Shown here piece after piece: positions 1 through 7,661 of a stretch of DNA of 24,056 nt. Made by a program: the position numbers and the translations under genes. Source of the DNA: Gammaproteobacteria bacterium (GTDB lineage: Bacteria; Pseudomonadota; Gammaproteobacteria; Granulosicoccales; Granulosicoccaceae); NCBI GenBank assembly GCA_019634245.1, contig JAHQVR010000051.1, positions 1-24,056 on the forward strand, given 5' to 3'. The notes under the pieces are model-generated. The model was not told where the DNA came from, did not search any database, and saw nothing but the letters and a program-made list of their open reading frames with translations. The stretch's first letter is position 1. Each line of letters starts with the position of its first letter.

Positions 1-1
1 A

Positions 2-508
2 TTAGCGTTTGGAGACAGCTTAACGCGTGTCAAAGGAGTATCAGAGAGTTTTAGCTATCCCAGTGTATTAGCACAAATTAGTGGATTGGAGGTGGTTAAT
101 GCCGGCGTGTCAGGTGAATTGAGTGCCGCTGGATTACGACGCTTGCCACAGGTGCTGGAATCCAGCAACCCTGATTTGGTGCTACTGCTACATGGCGGAA
201 ATGACATTCTTCGCAATCAAAGCAAGGTGAACTTGCAATCCAATTTACTGAGCATGATAAGTCTGATTGAAAAATCGGGTGCTGAACTTCTTATGCTTTG
301 CCTTCCTGAAAAATCTTTGTTCTCCTCTTGTTCCTCTGTCTACACGGATTTGGCCGAAGATCATGGAGTGGTCCTGGAAAAAGGCATTATTGCCAAGCTG
401 ATCAAACAACCTTCGATGAAGTCCGATACTGTACATTTCAACAAAGCGGGTTATAGGGCTCTGGCCGAGAAAGTGCACGAGGAGCTCAAGAAAGAGGGTT
501 GGTTGTAG
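2..508 (+). CDS. GDSL/SGNH-family esterase, TesA-like (5' end outside window)
   Basis: The reading frame is open from base 2, so the gene starts upstream of the window. The first visible residues, L-A-F-G-D-S-L, are SGNH block I with the nucleophilic serine. Block II is N-A-G-V-S-G-E, block III is H-G-G-N-D, and the C-terminal D-T-V-H supplies the catalytic Asp and His. This order and spacing fit the TesA group (acyl-CoA thioesterase I / lysophospholipase / arylesterase), which is usually periplasmic; any signal peptide would lie in the missing part. The physiological substrate cannot be told from the sequence. The gene ends 35 bases before the stop of the convergent channel gene, and no strong terminator is visible between them. 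Family call is secure; the choice between thioesterase and arylesterase is open. Confidence 0.88.
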   Translation, partial: LAFGDSLTRVKGVSESFSYPSVLAQISGLEVVNAGVSGELSAAGLRRLPQVLESSNPDLVLLLHGGNDILRNQSKVNLQSNLLSMISLIEKSGAELLMLCLPEKSLFSSCSSVYTDLAEDHGVVLEKGIIAKLIKQPSMKSDTVHFNKAGYRALAEKVHEELKKEGWL

Positions 509-543
509 CAAAAGGGGTAAATCTGTTGCAGGTCAGGCACCGA

Positions 544-1329
544 TCATTCGTTAGTTCGTAAGTGTGCGACCTCTTTTCTAAGAGCTCTGATTTCATTTAG
601 TATGAGCTCTTGTTCGTTTTGCATCTGTTCTCTTTCCTGAGTGGCCGCGTCCTCATGTTCCGATTGCATCGCCGATACGATGATTCCAATAAAGAGATTT
701 AAAACCGTAAAGGTAGTGCATACAATAAACGGTATAAAAAACGCCCAGGCATAAGGGAACTGTTCCATGACCGGTCTTACAATTCCCATAGACCAGCTCT
801 CCAACGTCATAATTTGAAATAGTGAATAGGCCGAGAGGCCGATGTCGCCAAACCATTCCGGGAATTCAGCCCCGAATAGCTTGGTGGCCATCACGGAGAA
901 TACATAAAATACTAATGACAGTAGTAAGACAATCGAGCCCATGCCGGGCAGGGCTGCAACCAAACCTCCTACCACCTTACGTAAAGAGGGCACTAAGCTG
1001 ATGATACGCAATACGCGTAAGATTCTAAGGGCTCGAAGAACCGATAGCCCGCCAGCTGTCGGTACCCACGAAATGCCTACGACGGCAAGATCAAACAGAC
1101 ACCAAGGATCTTTGAAGAAGGACCATCGATAAACAAAAATACGTATCGCTAGTTCAATGGTAAACACGATCAGAAGCCATTTATCCACGGTATGGAGAAA
1201 GCCGCCGATTTCCTGTTGAGCGGTTTCACTGGTTTCCAATCCCAGCGTCACGGCATTAATCACAATCAATGCCGTAATCACCCACTCAAACTTGCGGGAA
1301 TCCACCAACACTCTTAATTTTTCCACCAT
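544..1329 (-). CDS. BacNav-type voltage-gated sodium channel (ion transport protein)
   Basis: A single-domain six-helix channel of 261 residues, expected to assemble as a tetramer in the inner membrane. S1 is near residues 14-32, S2 49-68, S3 74-92. S4 (about 95-117) carries arginines at every third position (99, 102, 105, 108), the voltage sensor. S5 is at about 130-152, the pore loop holds the filter T-L-E-S-W-S at 175-180, and S6 is at about 190-221. The C-terminus (about 225-261) is Glu/Gln-rich with heptad spacing, like the coiled-coil bundle of NavMs, NavAb and NaChBac. The Glu of T-L-E-S-W is the known sodium-selectivity residue of this family. An adjacent GTG at 1332 precedes the chosen ATG; neither has a good Shine-Dalgarno. 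The sequence just upstream is one arm of the repeat at 1335-1547, so the native leader may be altered. Confidence 0.93.
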   Translation of the reverse strand: MVEKLRVLVDSRKFEWVITALIVINAVTLGLETSETAQQEIGGFLHTVDKWLLIVFTIELAIRIFVYRWSFFKDPWCLFDLAVVGISWVPTAGGLSVLRALRILRVLRIISLVPSLRKVVGGLVAALPGMGSIVLLLSLVFYVFSVMATKLFGAEFPEWFGDIGLSAYSLFQIMTLESWSMGIVRPVMEQFPYAWAFFIPFIVCTTFTVLNLFIGIIVSAMQSEHEDAATQEREQMQNEQELILNEIRALRKEVAHLRTNE

Positions 1330-1334
1330 CACTC

Positions 1335-1547
1335 GGGTCGGACCACGATAACTGCCTGTAATAAATAGAATTTAGTACAGTTTGAGCTCTAATTCGCTCG
1401 CTTAATGCCTCTGTTTTGTCGCTGTTATCAGCTCATTAAGAGACAGGGAGTAAAACGGTGAAGATATATCCGATTGCTCAACACCATTTGTGTTAGGCCA
1501 AAACCGTGGTCCGACCCCTCTTGGTCCGACCCCTTCGGGTCTGACCC
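1335..1547. repeat. Short repeat-bounded intergenic element with 13-bp inverted ends
   Basis: A 13-base sequence, GGGTCGGACCACG, lies at 1335-1347. Its exact reverse complement lies at 1505-1517. Two further related units follow in tandem: GGTCCGACCCC at 1523-1533 and GGTCTGACCC at 1538-1547, each about 15 bases after the previous one. The arms fill almost the whole gap between the channel start (1329) and the protease stop codon (1556). The inner 157 bases hold no convincing reading frame. Units of the form GGGTC(A/G)GACC are, from memory, often seen beside REP-associated tyrosine transposases in proteobacteria, so this may be a remnant or a non-autonomous copy of such an element. The repeats are directly visible; the origin is inference. 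Confidence 0.55.
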
Positions 1548-1555
1548 AAAGGGGA

Positions 1556-2908
1556 TTAGCGGGGCTTGAGCGTTAGGGGGTACTCGGATAGGGGCTGGGT
1601 GGTGTGGGCGCTGGTGGTTAGGTTTGAGCGCGCTGCGACGGCCGGACACGTTGCGTTTAGGATGTAGCCAACAGCTGCGCCCATCATGCTGTCTCGATCC
1701 GATCCGCTCGGACCAGAAAAACTGTCGATTATCGGACAATCTGGGGCTAGCCCGCCAGGGTAAGTTTCACCTGCGGCGTTGGATATAGACACCTCCATCG
1801 CCGAAAGACGCTGGTCACAGCGTTCGTTCGCGATAGAGCCAAAGTATTTTCCTACTGTGGTGTCGCCTAGAGTGACAACGTCGATATACGGTCTTAACGA
1901 ATTCACCACTATTTCGGAGGCCGAGGCTGTGCCTTGGGAGGTTAATACCAACAATCTCGGTAGATTGAGTGAGCTTGCTGTTTGTCTAAAGGCAATGCGG
2001 GTGTCTGAGTCACTGTATTTGTCGTTAAAGCTCAGAGTGGCTGCCGTTTGGCCTGAGAAATCGCTTCCGGCAATGTTGGATATGAGTGTAATCGAAGAAT
2101 CGAGTGATCCACCAGGATTGCTGCGTAGATCAATTACTAACTCATCAATATCGCGCCCATCCAGATCCGCCATTACATTGCGAATTCGCTCGTTCACATC
2201 CCCGAAGAAAAACTGAATTTCAACAAACCCAACGCGTATGCCATTATCCAGTTCGTATACACGATGCTCTGGAACAGCAGTGAGGGCATAGGTAGCGCGA
2301 GCTAGTCGTTCGGTGCGGCGCTCACCATCGGCGCGTTGAATTAGGTCTAAATCGAGAAACTCAGTATCGATGCCATTAATCAAGTTGAACAATTGTTGAT
2401 TACGCAATTCACTGACAGGCACCTGATTGAGAGCAGTAATCAGATCACCACGCAAAATCGAGCCTTCAGACGCTGGGGATCCGCCATAGACACGAGTGAC
2501 TAACAAAACTTCTTCGCCGGTGTTGCTCAGCGTTGCTCGGCTAACCACTAATCCGAAATTAGTTTGATTAAAATTATCGGTGGGAACCCCAGGGCTGACT
2601 TCGGTTAAATCGACAACACTGCTAAATCTATCTGGCGGATCCACTCGGAGTACATCAAGTAATTGTTGTGGGGAAGAGAATTCGGAAGGATCGACCACCG
2701 GGACTTGATCATAGAAAAGATAGTAGTCCTGCATGGCCGAGTAGACCCACTCATTTACTGATTCCACTGAGCAGTCGATCTCGCCGGTGTCTTCAACTGG
2801 TAGAACGGGAATTTGATCGTCCTCCATCGCACTGTTATCGCCACTACCACCGCCACCGCAGGCAATCAGACTGATTCCACACAGTATGAGACTGGCAAGT
2901 CTAATCAT
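1556..2908 (-). CDS. S41-family (C-terminal processing) peptidase, lipoprotein
   Basis: A 450-residue secreted serine peptidase. The N-terminus has a short hydrophobic stretch and a lipobox L-I-A-C with Cys17, followed by a glycine-rich tether, so it is probably lipid-anchored. A PDZ-like segment lies at about 117-200. The S41 core follows, with D-L-R-S-N-P-G-G at 260-267, the catalytic Ser329 inside T-A-S-A-S-E, and Lys354 in V-G-K, 25 residues later as in CtpB and Prc. It would cleave substrates in the periplasm or at the outer membrane; the substrate is unknown. It is longer at the N-terminus than minimal CTPs and has a Ser/Thr/Pro-rich C-terminal tail of about 30 residues with no family match that I recognise. 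Its stop codon lies nine bases from the last unit of the 1335-1547 repeat. It is divergent from the PhyH gene. Confidence 0.88.
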   Translation of the reverse strand: MIRLASLILCGISLIACGGGGSGDNSAMEDDQIPVLPVEDTGEIDCSVESVNEWVYSAMQDYYLFYDQVPVVDPSEFSSPQQLLDVLRVDPPDRFSSVVDLTEVSPGVPTDNFNQTNFGLVVSRATLSNTGEEVLLVTRVYGGSPASEGSILRGDLITALNQVPVSELRNQQLFNLINGIDTEFLDLDLIQRADGERRTERLARATYALTAVPEHRVYELDNGIRVGFVEIQFFFGDVNERIRNVMADLDGRDIDELVIDLRSNPGGSLDSSITLISNIAGSDFSGQTAATLSFNDKYSDSDTRIAFRQTASSLNLPRLLVLTSQGTASASEIVVNSLRPYIDVVTLGDTTVGKYFGSIANERCDQRLSAMEVSISNAAGETYPGGLAPDCPIIDSFSGPSGSDRDSMMGAAVGYILNATCPAVAARSNLTTSAHTTQPLSEYPLTLKPR

Positions 2909-3049
2909 TGGCTGTTCTCTGGTTTGAGGTGGCGGGGGAGGTTTAGTATGATTTCAGCAGTCCTTAGACTACCAAGAAGTCTTCAGGATATGCTGTGAAT
3001 TGATACCTGAATCAGCCTCATTTCCCTTACTTTGCCTAGGTACGCCTCC

Positions 3050-3907
3050 ATGCTCGATGCAGCGATGAAGCAGAACTTTGAAGAAACCGGTTATCTGCTG
3101 GTCAGAGAGGCGCTGAGCGTAAATCAATTAACCGCGCTTAAATCTAAATTTACTGAATGGGTGGAAGATTCCCGCCAGCACACTGAGCCGTTTGGCGAGA
3201 CCTACGATGGCAGACCGAGATTTGATATCGAGCCCGGTCATAACCCTGCAAAACCGGCATTGAGACGCGTGGCGTCGCCTGTGGATATGTCTCCAGCTTA
3301 CTACGAGGCCATGAAAAACAATGGAGCGTTGACGCTACTGACTGAGCTACTCACACCTAATATACGCTTTCACCATTGCAAGATAAATTCTAAATTACCT
3401 GGCGCAGCTACTGCTGTTAAGTACCATCAGGATTTTATGTTTGAACCGCACACGAACGCTGATCTAGCGACGGTGTTGTTTTTTCTCGATGATGTTACTT
3501 TGGACAATGGTCCGTTGGAAGTGGTCCCAGGCTCCCATAAAGGAGAGCTTCATAGCTTGTGGCACGATGGAGTATTCACCGGTGCTGTTGGGTCGACGGT
3601 GGAGAAAAACGCACAAGCGGCATCGATTCCTTGCACAGGCAAGGCTGGTGATGCGTGCATTATGCACTCGCGCCTACTGCACGGATCAGCACCAAATCGC
3701 TCCATGGGTTCCCGAACTTTATTCATCTGCTGTTACGCTGCTGCTGATGCATTACCGCTGTCGCCAAATCCCTTGCCGACAAAGATCGCTGGTGAGATCG
3801 TCGCCGGAGCAGAGACGACTGAAATTCGTTCTGAGCATTTTGTTGTGGAGTTGCCAGAAGTGCCTACTGGGGCCTCCTTTTTTTCACAGCAACAGAAGGT
3901 TCAGTGA
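3050..3907 (+). CDS. PhyH-family (phytanoyl-CoA dioxygenase-like) Fe(II)/2-oxoglutarate dioxygenase
   Basis: A cytoplasmic non-haem iron oxygenase of 285 residues. The iron triad is visible: H126-x-D128 in Y-H-Q-D-F and His211 in L-L-H-G-S-A-P-N; Arg222 in S-R-T-L-F would bind the 2-oxoglutarate carboxylate. The stretch D-N-G-P-L-E-V-V-P-G-S-H is the PhyH/EctD signature between the metal ligands. It opens with the usual N-F-E-E-T-G-Y-L-L helix. The substrate cannot be assigned; the family includes ectoine hydroxylase, phytanoyl-CoA hydroxylase and many small-molecule hydroxylases. The frame extends up to a TTG at 3032, but that codon has no ribosome binding site, so the ATG at 3050 is preferred; an ATG at 3065 is also possible. 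It stands alone, divergent from the protease and upstream of the B12 leader. Confidence 0.88.
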   Translation: MLDAAMKQNFEETGYLLVREALSVNQLTALKSKFTEWVEDSRQHTEPFGETYDGRPRFDIEPGHNPAKPALRRVASPVDMSPAYYEAMKNNGALTLLTELLTPNIRFHHCKINSKLPGAATAVKYHQDFMFEPHTNADLATVLFFLDDVTLDNGPLEVVPGSHKGELHSLWHDGVFTGAVGSTVEKNAQAASIPCTGKAGDACIMHSRLLHGSAPNRSMGSRTLFICCYAAADALPLSPNPLPTKIAGEIVAGAETTEIRSEHFVVELPEVPTGASFFSQQQKVQ

Positions 3908-3984
3908 CTGCAATAAAAGTCTAGATTGGCATTGGACTGCTCACCCGGTGTCGCCCCTTGGGTGGCAGGTGTCACGAAATCGAA

Positions 3985-4013
3985 CTTTTAAATTTCCGAT
4001 TCTGAGGTACAAT
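3985..4013 (+). promoter_or_regulatory. Candidate promoter of the B12 uptake operon
   Basis: A good -10 hexamer TACAAT lies at 4008-4013, about six bases before the first riboswitch pairing segment at 4019, which is where transcription of a riboswitch leader should begin. The -35 region about 17 bases upstream (near 3985-3990) matches consensus poorly. Position relative to the riboswitch is the main support. Confidence 0.42.
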
Positions 4014-4018
4014 TAAGA

Positions 4019-4214
4019 TTCAGCTCGGTTCCGATTCAGGATTCAAAGGGAACGAAGTGAAATGCTTCGGCTGCCCCCGCAACTGTAATCGACGACACTG
4101 TCTGAAGTTCCACTGAGACAAACTAACGATTCGTTAGAACGTTTTGGGAAGGGTAGACAGTATGCCAATGCTCTAGCGTTGGCCGTTGATAGCCAGGAGA
4201 CCTGCCAAGCTGAA
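4019..4214 (+). promoter_or_regulatory. Cobalamin (B12) riboswitch
   Basis: The conserved core is directly readable. AAAGGGAA lies near 4045-4052, the junction CTGCCCCCGCAACTGTAA at 4071-4088, a GGGAAGG segment near 4146-4152, and the B12 box AGCCAGGAGACCTGCC at 4191-4206. The closing P1 helix is also visible: TTCAGCT at 4019-4025 pairs with AGCTGAA at 4208-4214, which fixes both edges. In Gram-negative bacteria this RNA represses translation or causes termination when adenosyl- or methylcobalamin is abundant. It sits directly ahead of a TonB-dependent receptor and BtuCDF-like genes, exactly the expected regulon. Confidence 0.96.
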
Positions 4215-4224
4215 GAAGCTAACG

Positions 4225-4243
4225 ACCAAACGGGGTGTTTGGT
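4225..4243 (+). promoter_or_regulatory. Hairpin just after the riboswitch (possible P13 / expression platform)
   Basis: A perfect 7-bp stem, ACCAAAC with GTTTGGT, closes a five-base GGGGT loop ten bases after P1. Cobalamin riboswitches use a downstream hairpin (P13) whose loop kisses L5, so this is a natural candidate. I cannot show the loop-loop pairing by eye, and no U-tract follows, so transcription termination is unlikely here. Confidence 0.4.
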
Positions 4244-4341
4244 ATCGCGAGCACAGCAGGCTTTGGTGTTTTCTCACCCTTCGTTCTCTGTCATCTTCGC
4301 GCGCCCCCTCGCAGTGGTCTTACATCATTCGGGCGTGCGAT

Positions 4342-6366
4342 TTGGGTTCATGCGACTACATAACGCTGATTTTTTCGATTGCCTGTGCAGTCGGCTCGTC
4401 TGTGTCTCTAGCTAACTCAACGGTTTCTACTGATGGGGAACATCATCATTCCCTGCAATTACTGACGTTAAATGACAACGCACTCGATACCATTGAGGTA
4501 ATTGCAGAACATCCCAGCACCGGTGAGGTGGTGCATGAAGAGTTTACCGGTAGCCATCAACGTATCCCCAGAGAAGAGTTGCAACGTCGAGATATTACCG
4601 TTAGCGATATTTTAGCCCACGAAGCAGGCGTGCAGAGTCGGCAAATGGGTGGCTTTGGCGCGTTTTCCAGCTTCACAGTTCGCGCTGCTTCGGCCGCACA
4701 AACCGGTGTGTACCTAGATGGCGTGTTGCTCAATAGCGCTGGCAATGCCGTAGTGGATTTATCCATGCTCGAACTCATGAACATTGAATCCATTGATGTG
4801 TATAGAGGTGCCAGTCCAGCACAGTTGGGCTTTGGATCTATCGGAGGCGCTATTAATTTAAGAAGCCCAACCGTGTTGCGTGAAGAGACTTCAACAATTG
4901 CGCTGTTGGGTGTTGGCAGTTTCAATACGCAGCAAGCACAACTACTGCATCGTTCAAGAAGCGGTGCTTGGGATGTAGTGGGGGCGTTTAGTTTGCAGCA
5001 AAGTGACAACGATTATTCATTTCTGGATAGTGCCGGAACACCCTTGAATGCCGATGATGACACACAACAAAATCGACACAATGCTCAGGTGCGACGCGTC
5101 AGTGGATTAGCCCGTGCCGGTATTCAATGGTCAGCACAGTCTCGATCTGATGTTACGCTGCAAACGACACAGCGTGAATTAGGAGTGCCAGAATGGCGCA
5201 ATGCTGAAAATAATGAAGCCGAATTAGTTTCAGATAATCTGCAACTGCAATTAACTCATACTATCGATTCGATAGGCGATTGGAATAGCCGACACACAGC
5301 GTATTGGCACGCCCAAAATGAGTTGTTTGATGACAGTCTAGCTCAAGTTGGGTTAGGAGCGAAGCGAACCGACTCGGAGAATCAAACTAAAGGACTATTG
5401 AGTTATTGGGAGCATATCGGATCTGCACGAACATCCAGTGTGAGTATGGAAGTTCGTGAAGAAACCAAACTGGCGAGTGACTTACTAGCTACCCAATTCA
5501 ACTATCGAGTACAACGTCAGAGTGTCAATGCCTCTGTTCAAAGTGTTAGCTACCATTGGAATGACAGGTTAATGATTGTTCCGGCTATTCGCTGGCAGTC
5601 GCATCAAAACCGCTATGATCGCATTACCGGCATTGATAGCGCCGAGCGCAGCGCCGGTGAACTGAGCCCTAGCTTAGGTGTTCGTTATAGTGCTAGTAAT
5701 ACGCTGAGTGCTAGAGCGAACCTGGGGCGTTACTACAGAGAACCCTCCTTCGATGAATTGTTCGCCAGCCGGGGTTTATATACGGGAAACAGTGACCTTG
5801 CACCGGAGGAAGGCCTCAACGCCGATATAGGTATCCATTGGCAACCGACTGAATCCTTAGAGTTGGATTCGTCGGTATTTGCCAGTTGGCGGGACGAACT
5901 GATTTCCACCGTTTACGATGCCCGCGGCATTGGCCGCACGATAAATTTAGGGAAAGCGCAAATACTTGGCGTTGAACTCAGTGCTAATTGGTCGATTACT
6001 CCGACAGTGTCTATGCGCGCGAATGTTACCGTGCAAGATGCTAAAAGCCTACTTGAGTTTGATGCCTTCGACGGTAAGCAATTACCTGGAGAGGCACAGC
6101 AAAGTGCTTATTTTCGACTGCAACGTACGCAACACAATACACGAGTGTTCATAGAAACCGATGGAGCCTGGAATCGCTTTTATGACCAGGCCAATGTGTT
6201 GCCCGCGAAAGACCGCTGGGTACAAAACCTCGGCGTTGATTGGCACCGTGGGCGCTGGACTATTAGTGGAGCGCTTACCAATTTAACTGATCAAAACGTC
6301 GAAGACTTTAATGGTCTGCCTCGTCCAGGTCGGTCTTTTTCACTCTCTATCACCACTGAACTATAA
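4342..6366 (+). CDS. btuB: TonB-dependent outer-membrane receptor, BtuB-like (cobalamin)
   Basis: An outer-membrane beta-barrel receptor under the B12 riboswitch, expected to bind cobalamin and import it with TonB energy. After a signal-like segment (I-T-L-I-F-S-I-A-C-A-V-G-S-S-V-S-L-A) a TonB-box-like D-T-I-E-V-I-A appears near residues 49-55. The plug domain follows, with V-S-D-I-L-A, V-Y-L-D-G-V and I-D-V-Y-R-G-A-S-P-A-Q-L-G-F-G-S-I-G-G-A typical of the family, then the barrel, ending in an aromatic/hydrophobic strand (S-F-S-L-S-I-T-T-E-L). Length is 674 residues from this start. The start is doubtful: the frame is open from inside the riboswitch, has no ATG in the leader, and the TTG at 4342 lacks a ribosome binding site. 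An out-of-frame ATG lies at 4350 (see findings). Substrate is inferred from the riboswitch and the btuCDF neighbours. Confidence 0.88.
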   Translation: MGSCDYITLIFSIACAVGSSVSLANSTVSTDGEHHHSLQLLTLNDNALDTIEVIAEHPSTGEVVHEEFTGSHQRIPREELQRRDITVSDILAHEAGVQSRQMGGFGAFSSFTVRAASAAQTGVYLDGVLLNSAGNAVVDLSMLELMNIESIDVYRGASPAQLGFGSIGGAINLRSPTVLREETSTIALLGVGSFNTQQAQLLHRSRSGAWDVVGAFSLQQSDNDYSFLDSAGTPLNADDDTQQNRHNAQVRRVSGLARAGIQWSAQSRSDVTLQTTQRELGVPEWRNAENNEAELVSDNLQLQLTHTIDSIGDWNSRHTAYWHAQNELFDDSLAQVGLGAKRTDSENQTKGLLSYWEHIGSARTSSVSMEVREETKLASDLLATQFNYRVQRQSVNASVQSVSYHWNDRLMIVPAIRWQSHQNRYDRITGIDSAERSAGELSPSLGVRYSASNTLSARANLGRYYREPSFDELFASRGLYTGNSDLAPEEGLNADIGIHWQPTESLELDSSVFASWRDELISTVYDARGIGRTINLGKAQILGVELSANWSITPTVSMRANVTVQDAKSLLEFDAFDGKQLPGEAQQSAYFRLQRTQHNTRVFIETDGAWNRFYDQANVLPAKDRWVQNLGVDWHRGRWTISGALTNLTDQNVEDFNGLPRPGRSFSLSITTEL

Positions 6367-6383
6367 ACCAAGGAATCTTGCTC

Positions 6384-7661
6384 ATGCTGTTGTCATCCTC
6401 TCGTTCTCATTCACCGACTCGCTGGTTAAGCGTCTTTGTGATCAGTGCCGTTCTCTTAAGCGGTTGTAGTTCCTCAGATGACTCCGTGGGTGAGTCTGAC
6501 GGTACGGACAGTGGATCCGATGGTGGAATGGACGGTGGCACCGACGGTGGGAGCACCGACGGCTCAACCGACGGCACCGGTGGATCTTCTAGTTTTGCCT
6601 TTGTCTCGGCAGCCACTCCCACGTTCGATGCTGGTCAAATCGAGAGATTCACACTCGGTGAGACAATTGCTGCAGCCGGCGCATACCCTGCAACTCTGTC
6701 AGATATCACCGTACGCACAAATGGTAGTGATGTGTTCCAGGTGGGCAGACTGGATTTGGAATCCATAACCCGATATACCACCGAGGAGTTGACCACACCT
6801 GTTTATCAGTACTCAGTGTTGAATGAGGAGACAGCTCCCAATACCTACGACATTGTGTTCGCCAGTGCAACCAAGGCGTATGTGTTGCAGTACGAAAGCT
6901 CCAATATACTTATAGTGAATCCGTCAGCGAGTAGTGAAGCAGAGTTTATAACCGGTAGCATAGATATCAGTGCTTATGATGAAGATGCACCTAATGCCAC
7001 CAGTGGCGTTATCGCTAATGGAAAGCTTTTCGTACTGCTTCAGCGTCTAACGGGTTTCAACCCGGTTAACCCAGGCTATGTAGCCGTGTTTGATGTAGAA
7101 ACTGATGCTGAAATATCTACCGGCATGAATAGCGAAGGACTCAATGGTATCGCTTTAACCTCACTGAATCCGGACACTTTGCAATATGTGGCTAGTAGCA
7201 ACGATATTTTAGTTAACGGCCGAGGCAACATCAATGTGGTATTCAACGAACTGCCCGGCGATCCGTACATGGGCGGTGTGGAAATTATTGATGCAGACTC
7301 CTATGTCCGTGATCTACTCGTTGATGATGGCACTGAAACTGACAACGATGGTTTCTTTTTCGCATCCATTCAGGCAGGTGACACCAGAGGTTATGTCATT
7401 ACCTCTGTGGGATACCAAGACAACACACTCCGGTCATACAACGTGGCCACAGGGCTTCTCGAAGATGGTGCAGTGGCTGGGTTGGAGTCGATGGACCTAA
7501 CGGGTCTTGCTATTGGGCCGTCGGGTAATCTTTGGGTGGGTATTGGAGGAATCGAGCCCGGATATCTGCGGATCAACCCAGAGGACAATTCCTTAGTCGG
7601 CGAAAAGGTGGACACGGAGTTTGTACCTAACCACATAGTATTTGTGGACGGCGGCAGTTAA
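6384..7661 (+). CDS. Propeller-like outer-membrane lipoprotein inside the B12 operon (unnamed)
   Basis: A lipoprotein of 425 residues; I do not recognise a named family. The signal peptide ends in L-L-S-G-C, with lipidated Cys28 and Ser at +2, which favours outer-membrane sorting. Residues about 35-70 are a low-complexity Asp/Gly/Ser/Thr tether built from D-G-G-T/D-G-S-T repeats. The rest repeats a beta-propeller-like pattern of strand pairs: S-S-N-I-L-I-V-N-P, G-Y-V-A-V-F-D-V-E-T, N-T-L-R-S-Y-N-V-A-T-G, N-L-W-V-G-I-G-G, with YncE-like spacing. The ATG at 6384 follows an AAGGA by nine bases; a TTG at 6378 is too close. It begins 17 bases after the receptor stop and overlaps btuC by 20 bases, so it belongs to the B12 operon. 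By place and build it could bind cobalamin outside the receptor, like Bacteroides BtuG; this is inference. Confidence 0.8.
   Translation: MLLSSSRSHSPTRWLSVFVISAVLLSGCSSSDDSVGESDGTDSGSDGGMDGGTDGGSTDGSTDGTGGSSSFAFVSAATPTFDAGQIERFTLGETIAAAGAYPATLSDITVRTNGSDVFQVGRLDLESITRYTTEELTTPVYQYSVLNEETAPNTYDIVFASATKAYVLQYESSNILIVNPSASSEAEFITGSIDISAYDEDAPNATSGVIANGKLFVLLQRLTGFNPVNPGYVAVFDVETDAEISTGMNSEGLNGIALTSLNPDTLQYVASSNDILVNGRGNINVVFNELPGDPYMGGVEIIDADSYVRDLLVDDGTETDNDGFFFASIQAGDTRGYVITSVGYQDNTLRSYNVATGLLEDGAVAGLESMDLTGLAIGPSGNLWVGIGGIEPGYLRINPEDNSLVGEKVDTEFVPNHIVFVDGGS

Noticed and set aside
1428..1739. A 103-codon minus-strand frame spanning the repeat element
   Set aside because: It overlaps the 3' end of the protease in another frame and its middle is translated repeat sequence.
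3908..3985. A terminator after the PhyH gene
   Set aside because: A CACCC/GGGTG pairing is possible but short, and no T-run follows.
3489..4016. A 175-codon frame overlapping the PhyH gene and its downstream gap
   Set aside because: It shadows the clearly coding PhyH frame, has odd residue use and shows no domain.
4179..4415. A 78-codon plus-strand frame across the end of the B12 riboswitch
   Set aside because: It begins inside the structured riboswitch and is out of frame with the receptor. Only its internal ATG at 4350 is of interest, as a possible displaced receptor start.
6490..6595. Asp/Gly-coding tandem triplets as a separate DNA repeat
   Set aside because: They stay in frame within the lipoprotein and are best explained as its surface tether.
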